Source: CAYFVU01 sp964594775 (GTDB lineage: Bacteria; Spirochaetota; Spirochaetia; DSM-16054; Sediminispirochaetaceae). From it: a stretch of DNA of 11,658 nucleotides. Below, piece by piece: positions 1 through 6,606 of this stretch. How positions within the stretch are numbered: position 1 is the first letter of the stretch; each line of letters starts with the position of its first letter. The position numbers were made by a program, and so were the translations under genes. The stretch lies in NCBI GenBank assembly GCA_964594775.1, contig CAZQNO010000078.1, forward strand, positions 1-11,658, written 5' to 3'. The notes below the pieces were generated by a model, which worked only from the letters and a program-made list of their open reading frames with translations, had not been told where the DNA came from and ran no database searches.

Positions 1-81
1 GGCATTCATGATGGCCTAAAGTATATCCCATTCGCCTGAAGATTGGTAGCGGGACCGCCCGCGACCGCGGTCACGGATGGG

Positions 82-3003
82 CTATTCTTCTTTCCTCAGC
101 CGATAGTCGGCCACGTAGAAGCGGGAGTTCCGGGCTGAATAGAGGAGCGGATTGAGGTCCAGTTCGGCGATCTCGGGAAAATCCACCAACAGCCGGCTGA
201 GGCGCAGCATGTGTTCGATCAGGTCGTCTATGTCTACCGGGGTGCTTCCGCGATAACCGGTAAGAAGCGGATAGGTTTTTAGCGAGGAAATCGCTCTCTT
301 CGCCTCTTCGGCGGTAAAGGGCACATGGGCGAAGGCGACATCGCCGAGCAGTTCGACGCTGGTGCCGCCCAAGCCGACCATTACCGCGTGGCCGACGGAG
401 GGGTCTTTGATTGCACCTAATATTACCTCGGTCTCGGCCTCAATCTGCTCTTGAATGAGAATACCATGTGCAGAGACGAAACGCTGCAACAGCTCGCTCA
501 CTGCTTCTTTGAGACTCTCCGCGCCGGTAATCCCGAGAATAACACCGCCCTCATCGCTCTTGTGCAGAATATCAGGGGCTTCGATCTTTGCAACAACGGG
601 GAAGGATATCTGCGCCTCTTCGAGTCTATCTGCCAGATTATCTGCGGTGATTTCCGCAAGAGGCTGTGCCGCGTCGACGGGGAGGAAGAGAGAAGGAACG
701 AGGCGCAGACCATATGCGCGAAGGATCGTTTCGACGGCGGCAGTAGACGCGAAGGCTCCGCCCTCCTCCAATGCAAGGGTCTCCCTCACCTTCAGTAGAG
801 TCTCTCCTGGCTGCGGGTAGGCCGGCTCTTCATAGCTCCTGTAGCCGACCGGCAGCTCTCTCATGGACGCCAAGACTTCTCCCACCTGCTCAGGATAAGC
901 AACGGTTGGTATTCCCGCCCCGTGAAGTGCTTTTCGCCCCGGCAGGCCGAGATTCGGCCCAAAGAAGCAGGCGATGAGGGGAAATCCTTCGATCGAAGTT
1001 CCGAGCTTCTCTACTTCCTCGGCGATCTTGCGGGCAACTTCTCCCGTGTCGACGGTTGCGGGAGGGATACAGAGGAAGACCGCTGCATCGTAGGCGCCGC
1101 TTTCTACCACGCTGCGCAGGGCATGGGCGTAGTGTTCTGGAGCCGCCGACGCCACCAGGTCGACAGGATTTCTCACCGAAGCCTCGGGAAGAAGCTTGGG
1201 GGCGAGCTCTTCCTGCAGAGAAGCTTCGAGAGGGGGTATCTCGAAGCCGCGTGCGGACAGGGCGTCGGAGGCCAGTATGCCGGGGCCGCCGCCGTTGGTT
1301 AGGACCGCTATTCTGTTTCCTCTGACCCGGGGCATTCGCGAGAGGGCCGCCGCGGTATAGTAGGCCTGGTAGATGCTCTCTACCCGGATGACGCCGCACT
1401 TGCGGATGAGTGCGTCGGCGACCTTGTCGTCTCCGGCAAGGCTTCCCGTGTGGCTTCCGGCGGCGGCGGCCCCGGCGCCGGTGCGTCCGGCCTTAAGGAG
1501 GACGATGGGCTTCTCCCGGCTTATCCGGGAGGCTATGCGCATGAAGCGGCGGTAGTCGGGAATTTCTTCGAGGTAGAGCAGGATGACTTCGGTCCGCTCG
1601 TCTTCTGCGAGGAGGGGAAGAATGTCGTTTACCGTTACGTCCGCCTGATTACCCAAACTGGCAATGACGGAAAAACCGATACCGATCTCTTCGGCGTAGT
1701 CGAGGAGGACGGCCCCCAGACCGCCGCTCTGAGTAACACAGGCGATGTTGCCGTCCCGCGGGATGTCGTGGAGGATGGTGCCGTTGAAACGAACTGCCGA
1801 GGCATTGTTCGAAATGCCCATGCAGTTAGGGCCGAGCAGGCGCATGTTGTACTCGTGTACGAGGCGCAGCAGCTCCTCCTCCGCATTTGCTCCCTCTTCT
1901 CCCATCTCGCCGAAGCCCGCGGAGATGCAGACGACGGCCTTGACCCCCTTGCGGCCGCACTCTTCGGCGACGTGCAGTACGTAGGCAGAGGGAACGGTAA
2001 TGACGGCAAGATCGACCTCTTCAGGAATATCGAGGATCGATGAGAAACCGGGAAGGGAAGAGACGTCCTGGCCCTTGCGGTTAACCGCAAAGGCTTTTCC
2101 GGTGAAATCGACCGATTCGATGTTCTTTACTATGGCATGACCTATACCGCCCCGGGCCGAAGCACCGATTACCGCTACGCTGCGGGGGCAGAGGAGGGCG
2201 GAGGTCCTTCTTTGAAAGGGGGGAATATTTTTCTCCCAGCTTTCGATCTTTATTCCCAGCGGCACCGGCTTGCCGCAATAATGAACCGTACCCTCATCAT
2301 CCCGGCTGAAGTTCCCCATGGCGATTTCAAAGACCGTACGTGCACCGACCTCTCTGGACTGAGCGTTTATCAAACGAAGGTAGTACTTCATAAACGCTTT
2401 TTCTTCCCACTCGCCGGCCTTTTCATACTCAACGGGGACGGAGGGAGAGATGAGCAGAAGGGGACCACCGTCGAGTTCGGATGTGGCTATGTGGCTGGAG
2501 GAACGCAGGGCCGGTTCTCCGGCGCTGAGGGAATCGCCCACGCCGTTGGGACCGGCGAAGAGCCGGCTGCCGTCCTCCTGCCTCGTGAGGTCGGCAGGGT
2601 GGACATTGATAAAGGTATACTTATCCAGAAGAACTTCGCTGGTGGCCCAGACATAGCCGGCCAGGATCACGAGGTCGAGCTTGAACCCTTCGATCAGGGC
2701 CGCCGCTTCCGCATCGTATTCCCTGCGGACATCCATGTCATTGAGTTTTGCCCCTCTCTCCTTATAATAGCTGCGTATATCCAAAGAGGCGCATGGTATG
2801 CCGAGCTGCTCTGCCGTGGCTACTCCCTTTGCGTCCGGATCGCTGGAGAAGACACCGACGACTTCGAATGGACTGCCCTCCCAGGTGTCCTCGAGTTCTT
2901 TCTGCAGTTCCAGCGCCTTCCAGAGAGTTTTTCCCGATCCCGAGATAAAACCGACGACTCTCAATCTTCCTTGTAAGGGGTTGTGCAGGGGATGAAGTGC
3001 CAT
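82..3003 (-). CDS. PurN-like formyltransferase fused to NDP-forming acyl-CoA synthetase
   Basis: The 973-residue cytosolic protein has two parts. Residues about 13-258 align by eye with the whole of PurN (glycinamide ribonucleotide formyltransferase), keeping its catalytic Asn, His and Asp: N133 and H135 in FINVHPADLT and D178 in SELDGGP. Residues about 265-973 form an ADP/NDP-forming acyl-CoA synthetase: CoA-binding Rossmann domain (SVAVIGAS, 275-282), ligase domains with LGPNCMG (390-396) and the phospho-histidine loop AGSHTG (H518), then an ATP-grasp domain with DILHKSDEGG (811-820) and DLNPLL (949-954). This family interconverts acyl-CoA + NDP + Pi and acid + CoA + NTP, usually recovering ATP in fermentation. 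The start is supported by GGAGG at 3009-3013, five bases before ATG. It is divergent from the metallolyase gene. The acyl substrate is unknown, and the formyltransferase part may be catalytic or regulatory. The domain calls are firm; the joint function is inferred. Confidence 0.93.
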   Translation of the reverse strand: MALHPLHNPLQGRLRVVGFISGSGKTLWKALELQKELEDTWEGSPFEVVGVFSSDPDAKGVATAEQLGIPCASLDIRSYYKERGAKLNDMDVRREYDAEAAALIEGFKLDLVILAGYVWATSEVLLDKYTFINVHPADLTRQEDGSRLFAGPNGVGDSLSAGEPALRSSSHIATSELDGGPLLLISPSVPVEYEKAGEWEEKAFMKYYLRLINAQSREVGARTVFEIAMGNFSRDDEGTVHYCGKPVPLGIKIESWEKNIPPFQRRTSALLCPRSVAVIGASARGGIGHAIVKNIESVDFTGKAFAVNRKGQDVSSLPGFSSILDIPEEVDLAVITVPSAYVLHVAEECGRKGVKAVVCISAGFGEMGEEGANAEEELLRLVHEYNMRLLGPNCMGISNNASAVRFNGTILHDIPRDGNIACVTQSGGLGAVLLDYAEEIGIGFSVIASLGNQADVTVNDILPLLAEDERTEVILLYLEEIPDYRRFMRIASRISREKPIVLLKAGRTGAGAAAAGSHTGSLAGDDKVADALIRKCGVIRVESIYQAYYTAAALSRMPRVRGNRIAVLTNGGGPGILASDALSARGFEIPPLEASLQEELAPKLLPEASVRNPVDLVASAAPEHYAHALRSVVESGAYDAAVFLCIPPATVDTGEVARKIAEEVEKLGTSIEGFPLIACFFGPNLGLPGRKALHGAGIPTVAYPEQVGEVLASMRELPVGYRSYEEPAYPQPGETLLKVRETLALEEGGAFASTAAVETILRAYGLRLVPSLFLPVDAAQPLAEITADNLADRLEEAQISFPVVAKIEAPDILHKSDEGGVILGITGAESLKEAVSELLQRFVSAHGILIQEQIEAETEVILGAIKDPSVGHAVMVGLGGTSVELLGDVAFAHVPFTAEEAKRAISSLKTYPLLTGYRGSTPVDIDDLIEHMLRLSRLLVDFPEIAELDLNPLLYSARNSRFYVADYRLRKEE

Positions 3004-3008
3004 AGAGA

Positions 3009-3067
3009 CCTCCGAAATTTGTGTACCTTTCTCCTGTATGATAAGGGGTATTTCCTAACATTGTCAA
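3009..3067 (-). promoter_or_regulatory. Promoter and RBS of the formyltransferase/acyl-CoA synthetase gene
   Basis: On the minus strand TTGACA (plus 3062-3067) is followed after 18 bases by TATCAT (plus 3038-3043), a good sigma-70-type match. The leader then carries GGAGG (plus 3009-3013) just before the ATG at 3003. The predicted transcript start is near 3031, giving a leader of about 28 bases. It lies in the AT-rich spacer shared with the divergent promoter at 3115-3143. Confidence 0.6.
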
Positions 3068-3114
3068 GCATATTAACAATTAAAAGAAAATTTTGTAAAA
3101 CATTAAAAAATTAT

Positions 3115-3143
3115 TTGACAAAGTTAGTATAATGCGGTGTAAT
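3115..3143 (+). promoter_or_regulatory. Promoter of the DRE-TIM metallolyase gene
   Basis: TTGACA at 3115-3120 is a perfect -35 match. After exactly 17 bases comes TGTAAT at 3138-3143 as the -10. The predicted transcript start is near 3150, leaving a leader of about 25 bases with GGAGG at 3163-3167. A TATAAT at 3128-3133 lies inside the spacer but has no properly spaced -35, so it is the less likely -10. The flanking DNA (3060-3120) is very AT-rich, in contrast to the genes. Confidence 0.65.
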
Positions 3144-3175
3144 ATTGAACTACATTGATAATGGAGGTTATAAGG

Positions 3176-4387
3176 ATGGGATATATGGAGAAGGGCAAGT
3201 GGTGGGTCAGTCCTTCCGACTATGCCGAAGAGGTGAGGTCCGGCTTTTCTTTCCCCGAGAAGGTAGAGATCCTCGATACCACTCTGCGCGATGGTGAACA
3301 GCAGCCCGGCATCATTTTTACCCGCAAAGACAAGGTCCGCATCGCCAAGAAACTTGCCGAGCTGGGCGTACACAGAATAGAGGCCGGAACACCGGCGGTT
3401 TCTCAGGAAGATGCCGACGCGATCAAAGAGATCAGCGGCCTTAACTTAGGCCCGAAGATCTTCTGCTTCGTTCGCAACATGGTAAAGGACATGGAACTGG
3501 CAAAGGAATGCGGCGTGCACGGGGTCCTCGCGGAAGTGCCCGGCAGCGAGCACCTGCTGAAATTCGGCAAGAAGTGGACGGCGGAAAAGGCCGTGGCCGC
3601 GGCGATCGAAGCGACGACGGCGGCCCATGAGCTCGGTCTCTATGTAACCTTCTTCCCCGCCGACAGCTCCCGGGCGAGTCTCGATTTTCTCCTCGACACG
3701 CTGCAAGCCATAGAAGAGGGGGGCCACATGGACGCGGTGGCCCTGGTCGATACTTTCGGCGCCTTCTCTCCCGAGGGAGCGGCGCACCGGGTGCGGAAAA
3801 TGCGCGAGCGCTTCTCTCAACCGATAGAGGTCCACTTCCACGACGACTTCGCCATGGGAGTCGCCACGACCATCGCGGGTTTGGCTGCAGGTGCCGAGGT
3901 CTGTCACGTGTCGGTCAACGGTATCGGTGAACGGGCAGGCGGTGCCGGCCTGGAAGCGGTCACGATGGCCCTTGAGGCCCTCTATGGAGTGGATACCGGT
4001 ATAGCTACCCCGAAACTCAAGGAGCTCTCGCTCCTGGTTGAGGAACTCTCCAAGTTCAAAAGCCAGCCCAACAGGGCGGTGGTGGGCGACCGCATTTTCG
4101 GCTGGGAGACGGGTCTTCCCTCGAGCCTCTGGCTCAACGCGAAGGACAGCGAGCCCCTCGCCATGCTTCCCTACCTGTGGACGATGACGGGACAGACGGA
4201 ACCGGAGATCTATCTGGGAAAGAAGAGCGGCAAGGACAACTTGAAGAAGTGGCTCGCGGACAACAATCTCTCCTTGGCGGAAGAGAAAGAGGGCGATCTG
4301 CTGAACCTGGTGAAGGCGAAGTCCATCGAACTGAAACGAGACCTCACGGTGGATGAGTTCAAGGAGATCGTCGCCGCTTTGAAATAG
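3176..4387 (+). CDS. DRE-TIM metallolyase, 2-isopropylmalate/homocitrate synthase-like
   Basis: A 403-residue cytosolic enzyme of the family that condenses acetyl-CoA (or another acyl-CoA) with a 2-oxo acid using a divalent metal. The TIM-barrel opening motif DTTLRDGEQ is at 34-42, with catalytic R38 and metal ligand D39. The metal-binding HxH is HFHDD (H220, H222), followed by NGIGERAG (248-255). A C-terminal LGKKSGKDNL segment (347-356) resembles the short linker region of homocitrate synthases. At 403 residues it lacks the roughly 120-residue LeuA regulatory domain, so leucine feedback is not expected. The start is ATG 3176: GGAGG at 3163-3167 sits eight bases upstream, whereas an in-frame TTG (3155) and ATG (3161) lie ahead of that site. 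No leu or lys genes are adjacent, so isopropylmalate, homocitrate, citramalate or Re-citrate synthase cannot be told apart. Confidence 0.88.
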   Translation: MGYMEKGKWWVSPSDYAEEVRSGFSFPEKVEILDTTLRDGEQQPGIIFTRKDKVRIAKKLAELGVHRIEAGTPAVSQEDADAIKEISGLNLGPKIFCFVRNMVKDMELAKECGVHGVLAEVPGSEHLLKFGKKWTAEKAVAAAIEATTAAHELGLYVTFFPADSSRASLDFLLDTLQAIEEGGHMDAVALVDTFGAFSPEGAAHRVRKMRERFSQPIEVHFHDDFAMGVATTIAGLAAGAEVCHVSVNGIGERAGGAGLEAVTMALEALYGVDTGIATPKLKELSLLVEELSKFKSQPNRAVVGDRIFGWETGLPSSLWLNAKDSEPLAMLPYLWTMTGQTEPEIYLGKKSGKDNLKKWLADNNLSLAEEKEGDLLNLVKAKSIELKRDLTVDEFKEIVAALK

Positions 4388-4399
4388 TCGCAATTCGGC

Positions 4400-4429
4400 C
4401 GGCAGCTGCGGCTGAAGCTGCGGCTGCCG
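4400..4429 (+). other. 13-bp stem-loop between metallolyase and transporter
   Basis: Bases 4400-4412 pair without interruption to 4417-4429 (two G-U wobbles in RNA) around a TGAA tetraloop. The same stretch is a perfect 10-base direct repeat, GCTGCGGCTG, at 4405-4414 and 4417-4426. No T-run follows, so it is not a canonical intrinsic terminator. It starts 12 bases after the metallolyase stop and could protect the 3' end, attenuate read-through, or mark a processing point. Confidence 0.6.
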
Positions 4430-4450
4430 TACCGGAAATAGATAGAGCGA

Positions 4451-4472
4451 GTCCCGGAGGTTTGACCGGGAC
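4451..4472 (+). other. Second hairpin in the transporter leader
   Basis: GTCCCGG (4451-4457) pairs perfectly with CCGGGAC (4466-4472) around an eight-base loop. It ends 18 bases before the ribosome-binding site AAGGAG (4491-4496) of the NSS transporter. No T-run follows. It could be a leader structure that affects transporter expression; no known riboswitch or T-box consensus was recognised. Confidence 0.4.
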
Positions 4473-4502
4473 GTATCGTAATTTCTTAAGAAGGAGTGTT
4501 TC

Positions 4503-5870
4503 ATGGCTGATGTACAAAATCAGGGTCCGAAGCGGGGCAACTTTACCTCGAATATCGGATTCGTCCTGGCAACCGCGGGATCTGCGGTAGGTTTGGGAAA
4601 TCTCTGGAGATTTCCCTACATGACGGGGACGAGCGGCGGCGGCGCCTTCGTATTGGTCTACCTGCTTATCATGATTGTGGTCGGAGTGAGTCTGCTATTG
4701 GTGGAGTTCACCGTCGGGAGAAGCGGAAAGGCGAATGCGGTGGACAGCTACCGTAAGATAAGTCCGAAGATGGTATGGATCGGGTACTTGGGCTTCTTTA
4801 CCGCCTTCATATTTCTCTCCTATTTCTCGGTAGTCGGCGGATGGACTATTCACTACGCAATAAGTTCCTTTACCGGGCTCTTCAAGCTCGGACCCGACGA
4901 GATGGGAGGATTCTTCGGGAGCTTCATAGGCAACCCCGTAATTCCCCTCATCTACCATCTGATCTTCATGGGTGCGACGGTCTACATAATCGCCGGCGGG
5001 ATCGAGCACGGGATCGAGAAGTGGTCAAAAATTCTCATGCCCGCTCTTTTCGTCATGATGCTCATTCTCGTGGTCCGGGCCCTCACCCTCCCCGGCGCCC
5101 TTGCCGGCGTGGCGTGGTACCTCAAACCCGATTTCTCAAAGATCGGCCTGGACACTCTCGTGGCGGCTCTCGGGCAGGTCTTCTTTTCTCTCAGCGTCGG
5201 AATGTCGGGTATGGTTACTTATGCCAGTTATCTCAAACGGAAGGATAATCTTCCCAATACGGCCCTGCAGGTTTCTCTTACCGACACCGTCGTTGCGTTG
5301 GTTGCCGGTTTCATGATTTTCCCGGCAATCTTCGCTTTCGGGATGGAGCCGGCTCAGGGTGTGGGACTGATGTTTATCACCCTTCCCGCCCTCTTCTCGC
5401 AGATGCCCCTCGGTGCGTTCTTTTCCTTTATCTTCTTCGTTCTTGTCTTTATCGCCGCCCTCACCAGTTCCATTTCAATTCTTGAGATGCCGGTGGCCTA
5501 CATTATCGAAAAGAAAAAGGTTTCGCGGCCGAAGGCAGCTATCTTCGTCGGCGGTGTTTCCTTCGTCCTTGGTATTGCCGTTTCCTTCAGTTTCGGTATT
5601 TGGGGCAGCTTCACCGTATTTGGTCAGAACATTTTCGGCCTCTTCGATTACTTCGGGAGCAACATCAGTCTGCCTCTCGGCACTCTCGGCGCATCGATTG
5701 CGGTGGGATGGTTTTGGAATAAGAAGGGAGCCGTCGGCGAAATCACCAACGACGGAGAACTCACACAGATGCAGGGAGTGGCGAATACTTGGTTCTTCCT
5801 GGTCCGCTACATTATTCCCGTTTTTATCTTCGTGATCTTTCTCTCAAGCATTGGACTCTTAGCCTTTTAA
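4503..5870 (+). CDS. Neurotransmitter:sodium symporter (NSS/SLC6) family transporter
   Basis: A 455-residue inner-membrane protein of the LeuT/MhsT family, which imports amino acids or related solutes with sodium. The TM1 signature GSAVGLGNLWRFP is at 26-38, followed by the GGGAF turn (46-50). TM6 carries the unwound substrate-site segment FSLSVGMSG (228-236), equivalent to the Ser-Leu-Gly region of LeuT. LTSSIS (320-325) matches the LeuT segment holding the serine/threonine sodium ligands. I count about 11 membrane helices, the last at 429-454, as in bacterial members near 450 residues; the twelfth LeuT helix is absent. AAGGAG (4491-4496) lies six bases before ATG. No convincing promoter is visible just upstream, so it may be read from the metallolyase promoter through the two hairpins. 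The substrate is not predictable. Confidence 0.94.
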   Translation: MADVQNQGPKRGNFTSNIGFVLATAGSAVGLGNLWRFPYMTGTSGGGAFVLVYLLIMIVVGVSLLLVEFTVGRSGKANAVDSYRKISPKMVWIGYLGFFTAFIFLSYFSVVGGWTIHYAISSFTGLFKLGPDEMGGFFGSFIGNPVIPLIYHLIFMGATVYIIAGGIEHGIEKWSKILMPALFVMMLILVVRALTLPGALAGVAWYLKPDFSKIGLDTLVAALGQVFFSLSVGMSGMVTYASYLKRKDNLPNTALQVSLTDTVVALVAGFMIFPAIFAFGMEPAQGVGLMFITLPALFSQMPLGAFFSFIFFVLVFIAALTSSISILEMPVAYIIEKKKVSRPKAAIFVGGVSFVLGIAVSFSFGIWGSFTVFGQNIFGLFDYFGSNISLPLGTLGASIAVGWFWNKKGAVGEITNDGELTQMQGVANTWFFLVRYIIPVFIFVIFLSSIGLLAF

Positions 5871-5899
5871 TAGGCGATGTCCATACCCCACAGCTCTGT

Positions 5900-5934
5900 A
5901 CCGGCCTTCCGCATGCGCGGGGGGCCGGTCTTTT
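5900..5934 (+). terminator. Intrinsic terminator after the NSS transporter
   Basis: Bases 5900-5912 pair with 5917-5929 as a continuous 13-bp stem (two G-U wobbles) around loop ATGC, followed by CTTTTCT. This is a strong rho-independent terminator on the plus strand, 30 bases after the transporter stop. The minus-strand DOMON gene ends just beyond it, at 5945, but the T-run exists only in the plus direction. Confidence 0.88.
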
Positions 5935-5944
5935 CTGTGCCCGG

Positions 5945-6508
5945 CTAAAGAGTCACCTTAACCTTCGCCCGGACGCTGTGCTTTTTGGTGAAGTTGTCGG
6001 CACCGTCGGGGCCGTAGGCGATGAGGACGGTGTGTTCCTGCCCCGGAGTGAGGACGGTATCGTACTCGTCTCCCGAGTCGATGGGAATGGTGAAGCTGAG
6101 GGTGGTTTTTCCGCCGCTTTCACTCCCGCCGAATTCGAGGATGTCGTCGCTGCCGCCCATATCCGTATCGGACTTATGACTGAAGGTCCCGTTGCCGAAT
6201 TGGTCCCGAACCACTGCCTTCCCGTTTTCCACATAACCGATGATGAAGTCGGCATCCTTCATCACCCGCGAGGGGTTGAAACCGATGGAGACCCAGCCGG
6301 TGGTGGGAGCGGTAACTTCGAAAGCTATGGAATCTCCCGAAACGAGCCAGTTCACCGTTATACCGTCGGCGCTGATCTGCATCGATCCGTCGGCGGTTTT
6401 CTGGGGCGCTATTTCCTGCGATCCTCCGGCCGCCGCCTGAGAGGCGATGAAAAGGGCCGAAACGGCGAGAAAAACAAGAAACTTCCCCCTAAACGTAGCT
6501 GAACGCAT
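5945..6508 (-). CDS. Secreted single-domain DOMON protein, putative haem- or ligand-binding
   Basis: A 187-residue exported protein. Residues 1-27 form a signal peptide (arginine/lysine n-region, hydrophobic core LVFLAVSALFIA, cleavage near QAAA); there is no lipobox cysteine. The rest is one DOMON domain: an ISADGITVNW opening strand (45-54), GWVSIGFNPSRVM (71-83), DADFIIGYV (85-93) and a closing HSVRAKVKV strand (177-185). In haem-binding DOMON cytochromes (for example cellobiose dehydrogenase) a Met in the early loop and a His near the end ligate haem b; M83 and H177 occupy these places. A sugar- or other ligand-binding role is equally possible. The start is fixed by the very strong AAGGAGGTG (plus 6513-6521). 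No catalytic domain or cytochrome b561 partner is fused or adjacent. Confidence 0.85.
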   Translation of the reverse strand: MRSATFRGKFLVFLAVSALFIASQAAAGGSQEIAPQKTADGSMQISADGITVNWLVSGDSIAFEVTAPTTGWVSIGFNPSRVMKDADFIIGYVENGKAVVRDQFGNGTFSHKSDTDMGGSDDILEFGGSESGGKTTLSFTIPIDSGDEYDTVLTPGQEHTVLIAYGPDGADNFTKKHSVRAKVKVTL

Positions 6509-6532
6509 GCTGCACCTCCTTCTCTTCTTCTA

Positions 6533-6561
6533 AAGATAGTCCCGCGCAGTGAGAAATGCAA
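6533..6561 (-). promoter_or_regulatory. Promoter of the DOMON gene
   Basis: On the minus strand TTGCAT (plus 6556-6561) is followed after 17 bases by TATCTT (plus 6533-6538). The predicted start is near 6526, directly before the AAGGAGGTG ribosome-binding site. It lies in the 98-base gap after the DUF2889 gene, so the DOMON gene can be transcribed independently. The rest of that gap shows nothing else recognisable. Confidence 0.5.
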
Positions 6562-6606
6562 GAATAAAGGAAGGGGAGTATGGGTGCCGCCGGCTTTATC
6601 GTCTCT

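Noticed and set aside
53..72. GC-rich hairpin (GACCGC/GCGGTC) downstream of the acyl-CoA synthetase gene as a terminator
   Set aside because: The stem is only six base pairs and no T-run follows on the minus strand.
2920..2950. Walker A nucleotide-binding loop in the N-terminal SGSGKT of the fusion protein
   Set aside because: The first position of the P-loop pattern is Phe, not Gly/Ala, and the segment aligns with the PurN substrate-phosphate loop.
2137..2976. Long open frame (279 codons) on the plus strand opposite the acyl-CoA synthetase gene
   Set aside because: It lies wholly antisense to a protein with clear family motifs, shows no recognisable domain, and is explained by GC-rich codon composition.
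3155..3175. Earlier starts (TTG 3155, ATG 3161) for the metallolyase
   Set aside because: They precede or overlap the GGAGG site at 3163-3167 and sit almost at the predicted transcript start; ATG 3176 has ideal spacing.
4388..4502. Riboswitch or T-box in the transporter leader
   Set aside because: No known conserved riboswitch core or T-box sequence was recognised, only two simple hairpins.
3446..4504. Open frame of 352 codons on the minus strand opposite the metallolyase gene
   Set aside because: It is antisense to a well-supported conserved enzyme and has low-complexity arginine/glutamate-rich composition with no family motifs.
5789..6502. Plus-strand open frame of 237 codons across the terminator and the DOMON gene
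   Set aside because: It reads through a strong intrinsic terminator and is antisense to the DOMON gene, which has a signal peptide and a strong RBS.
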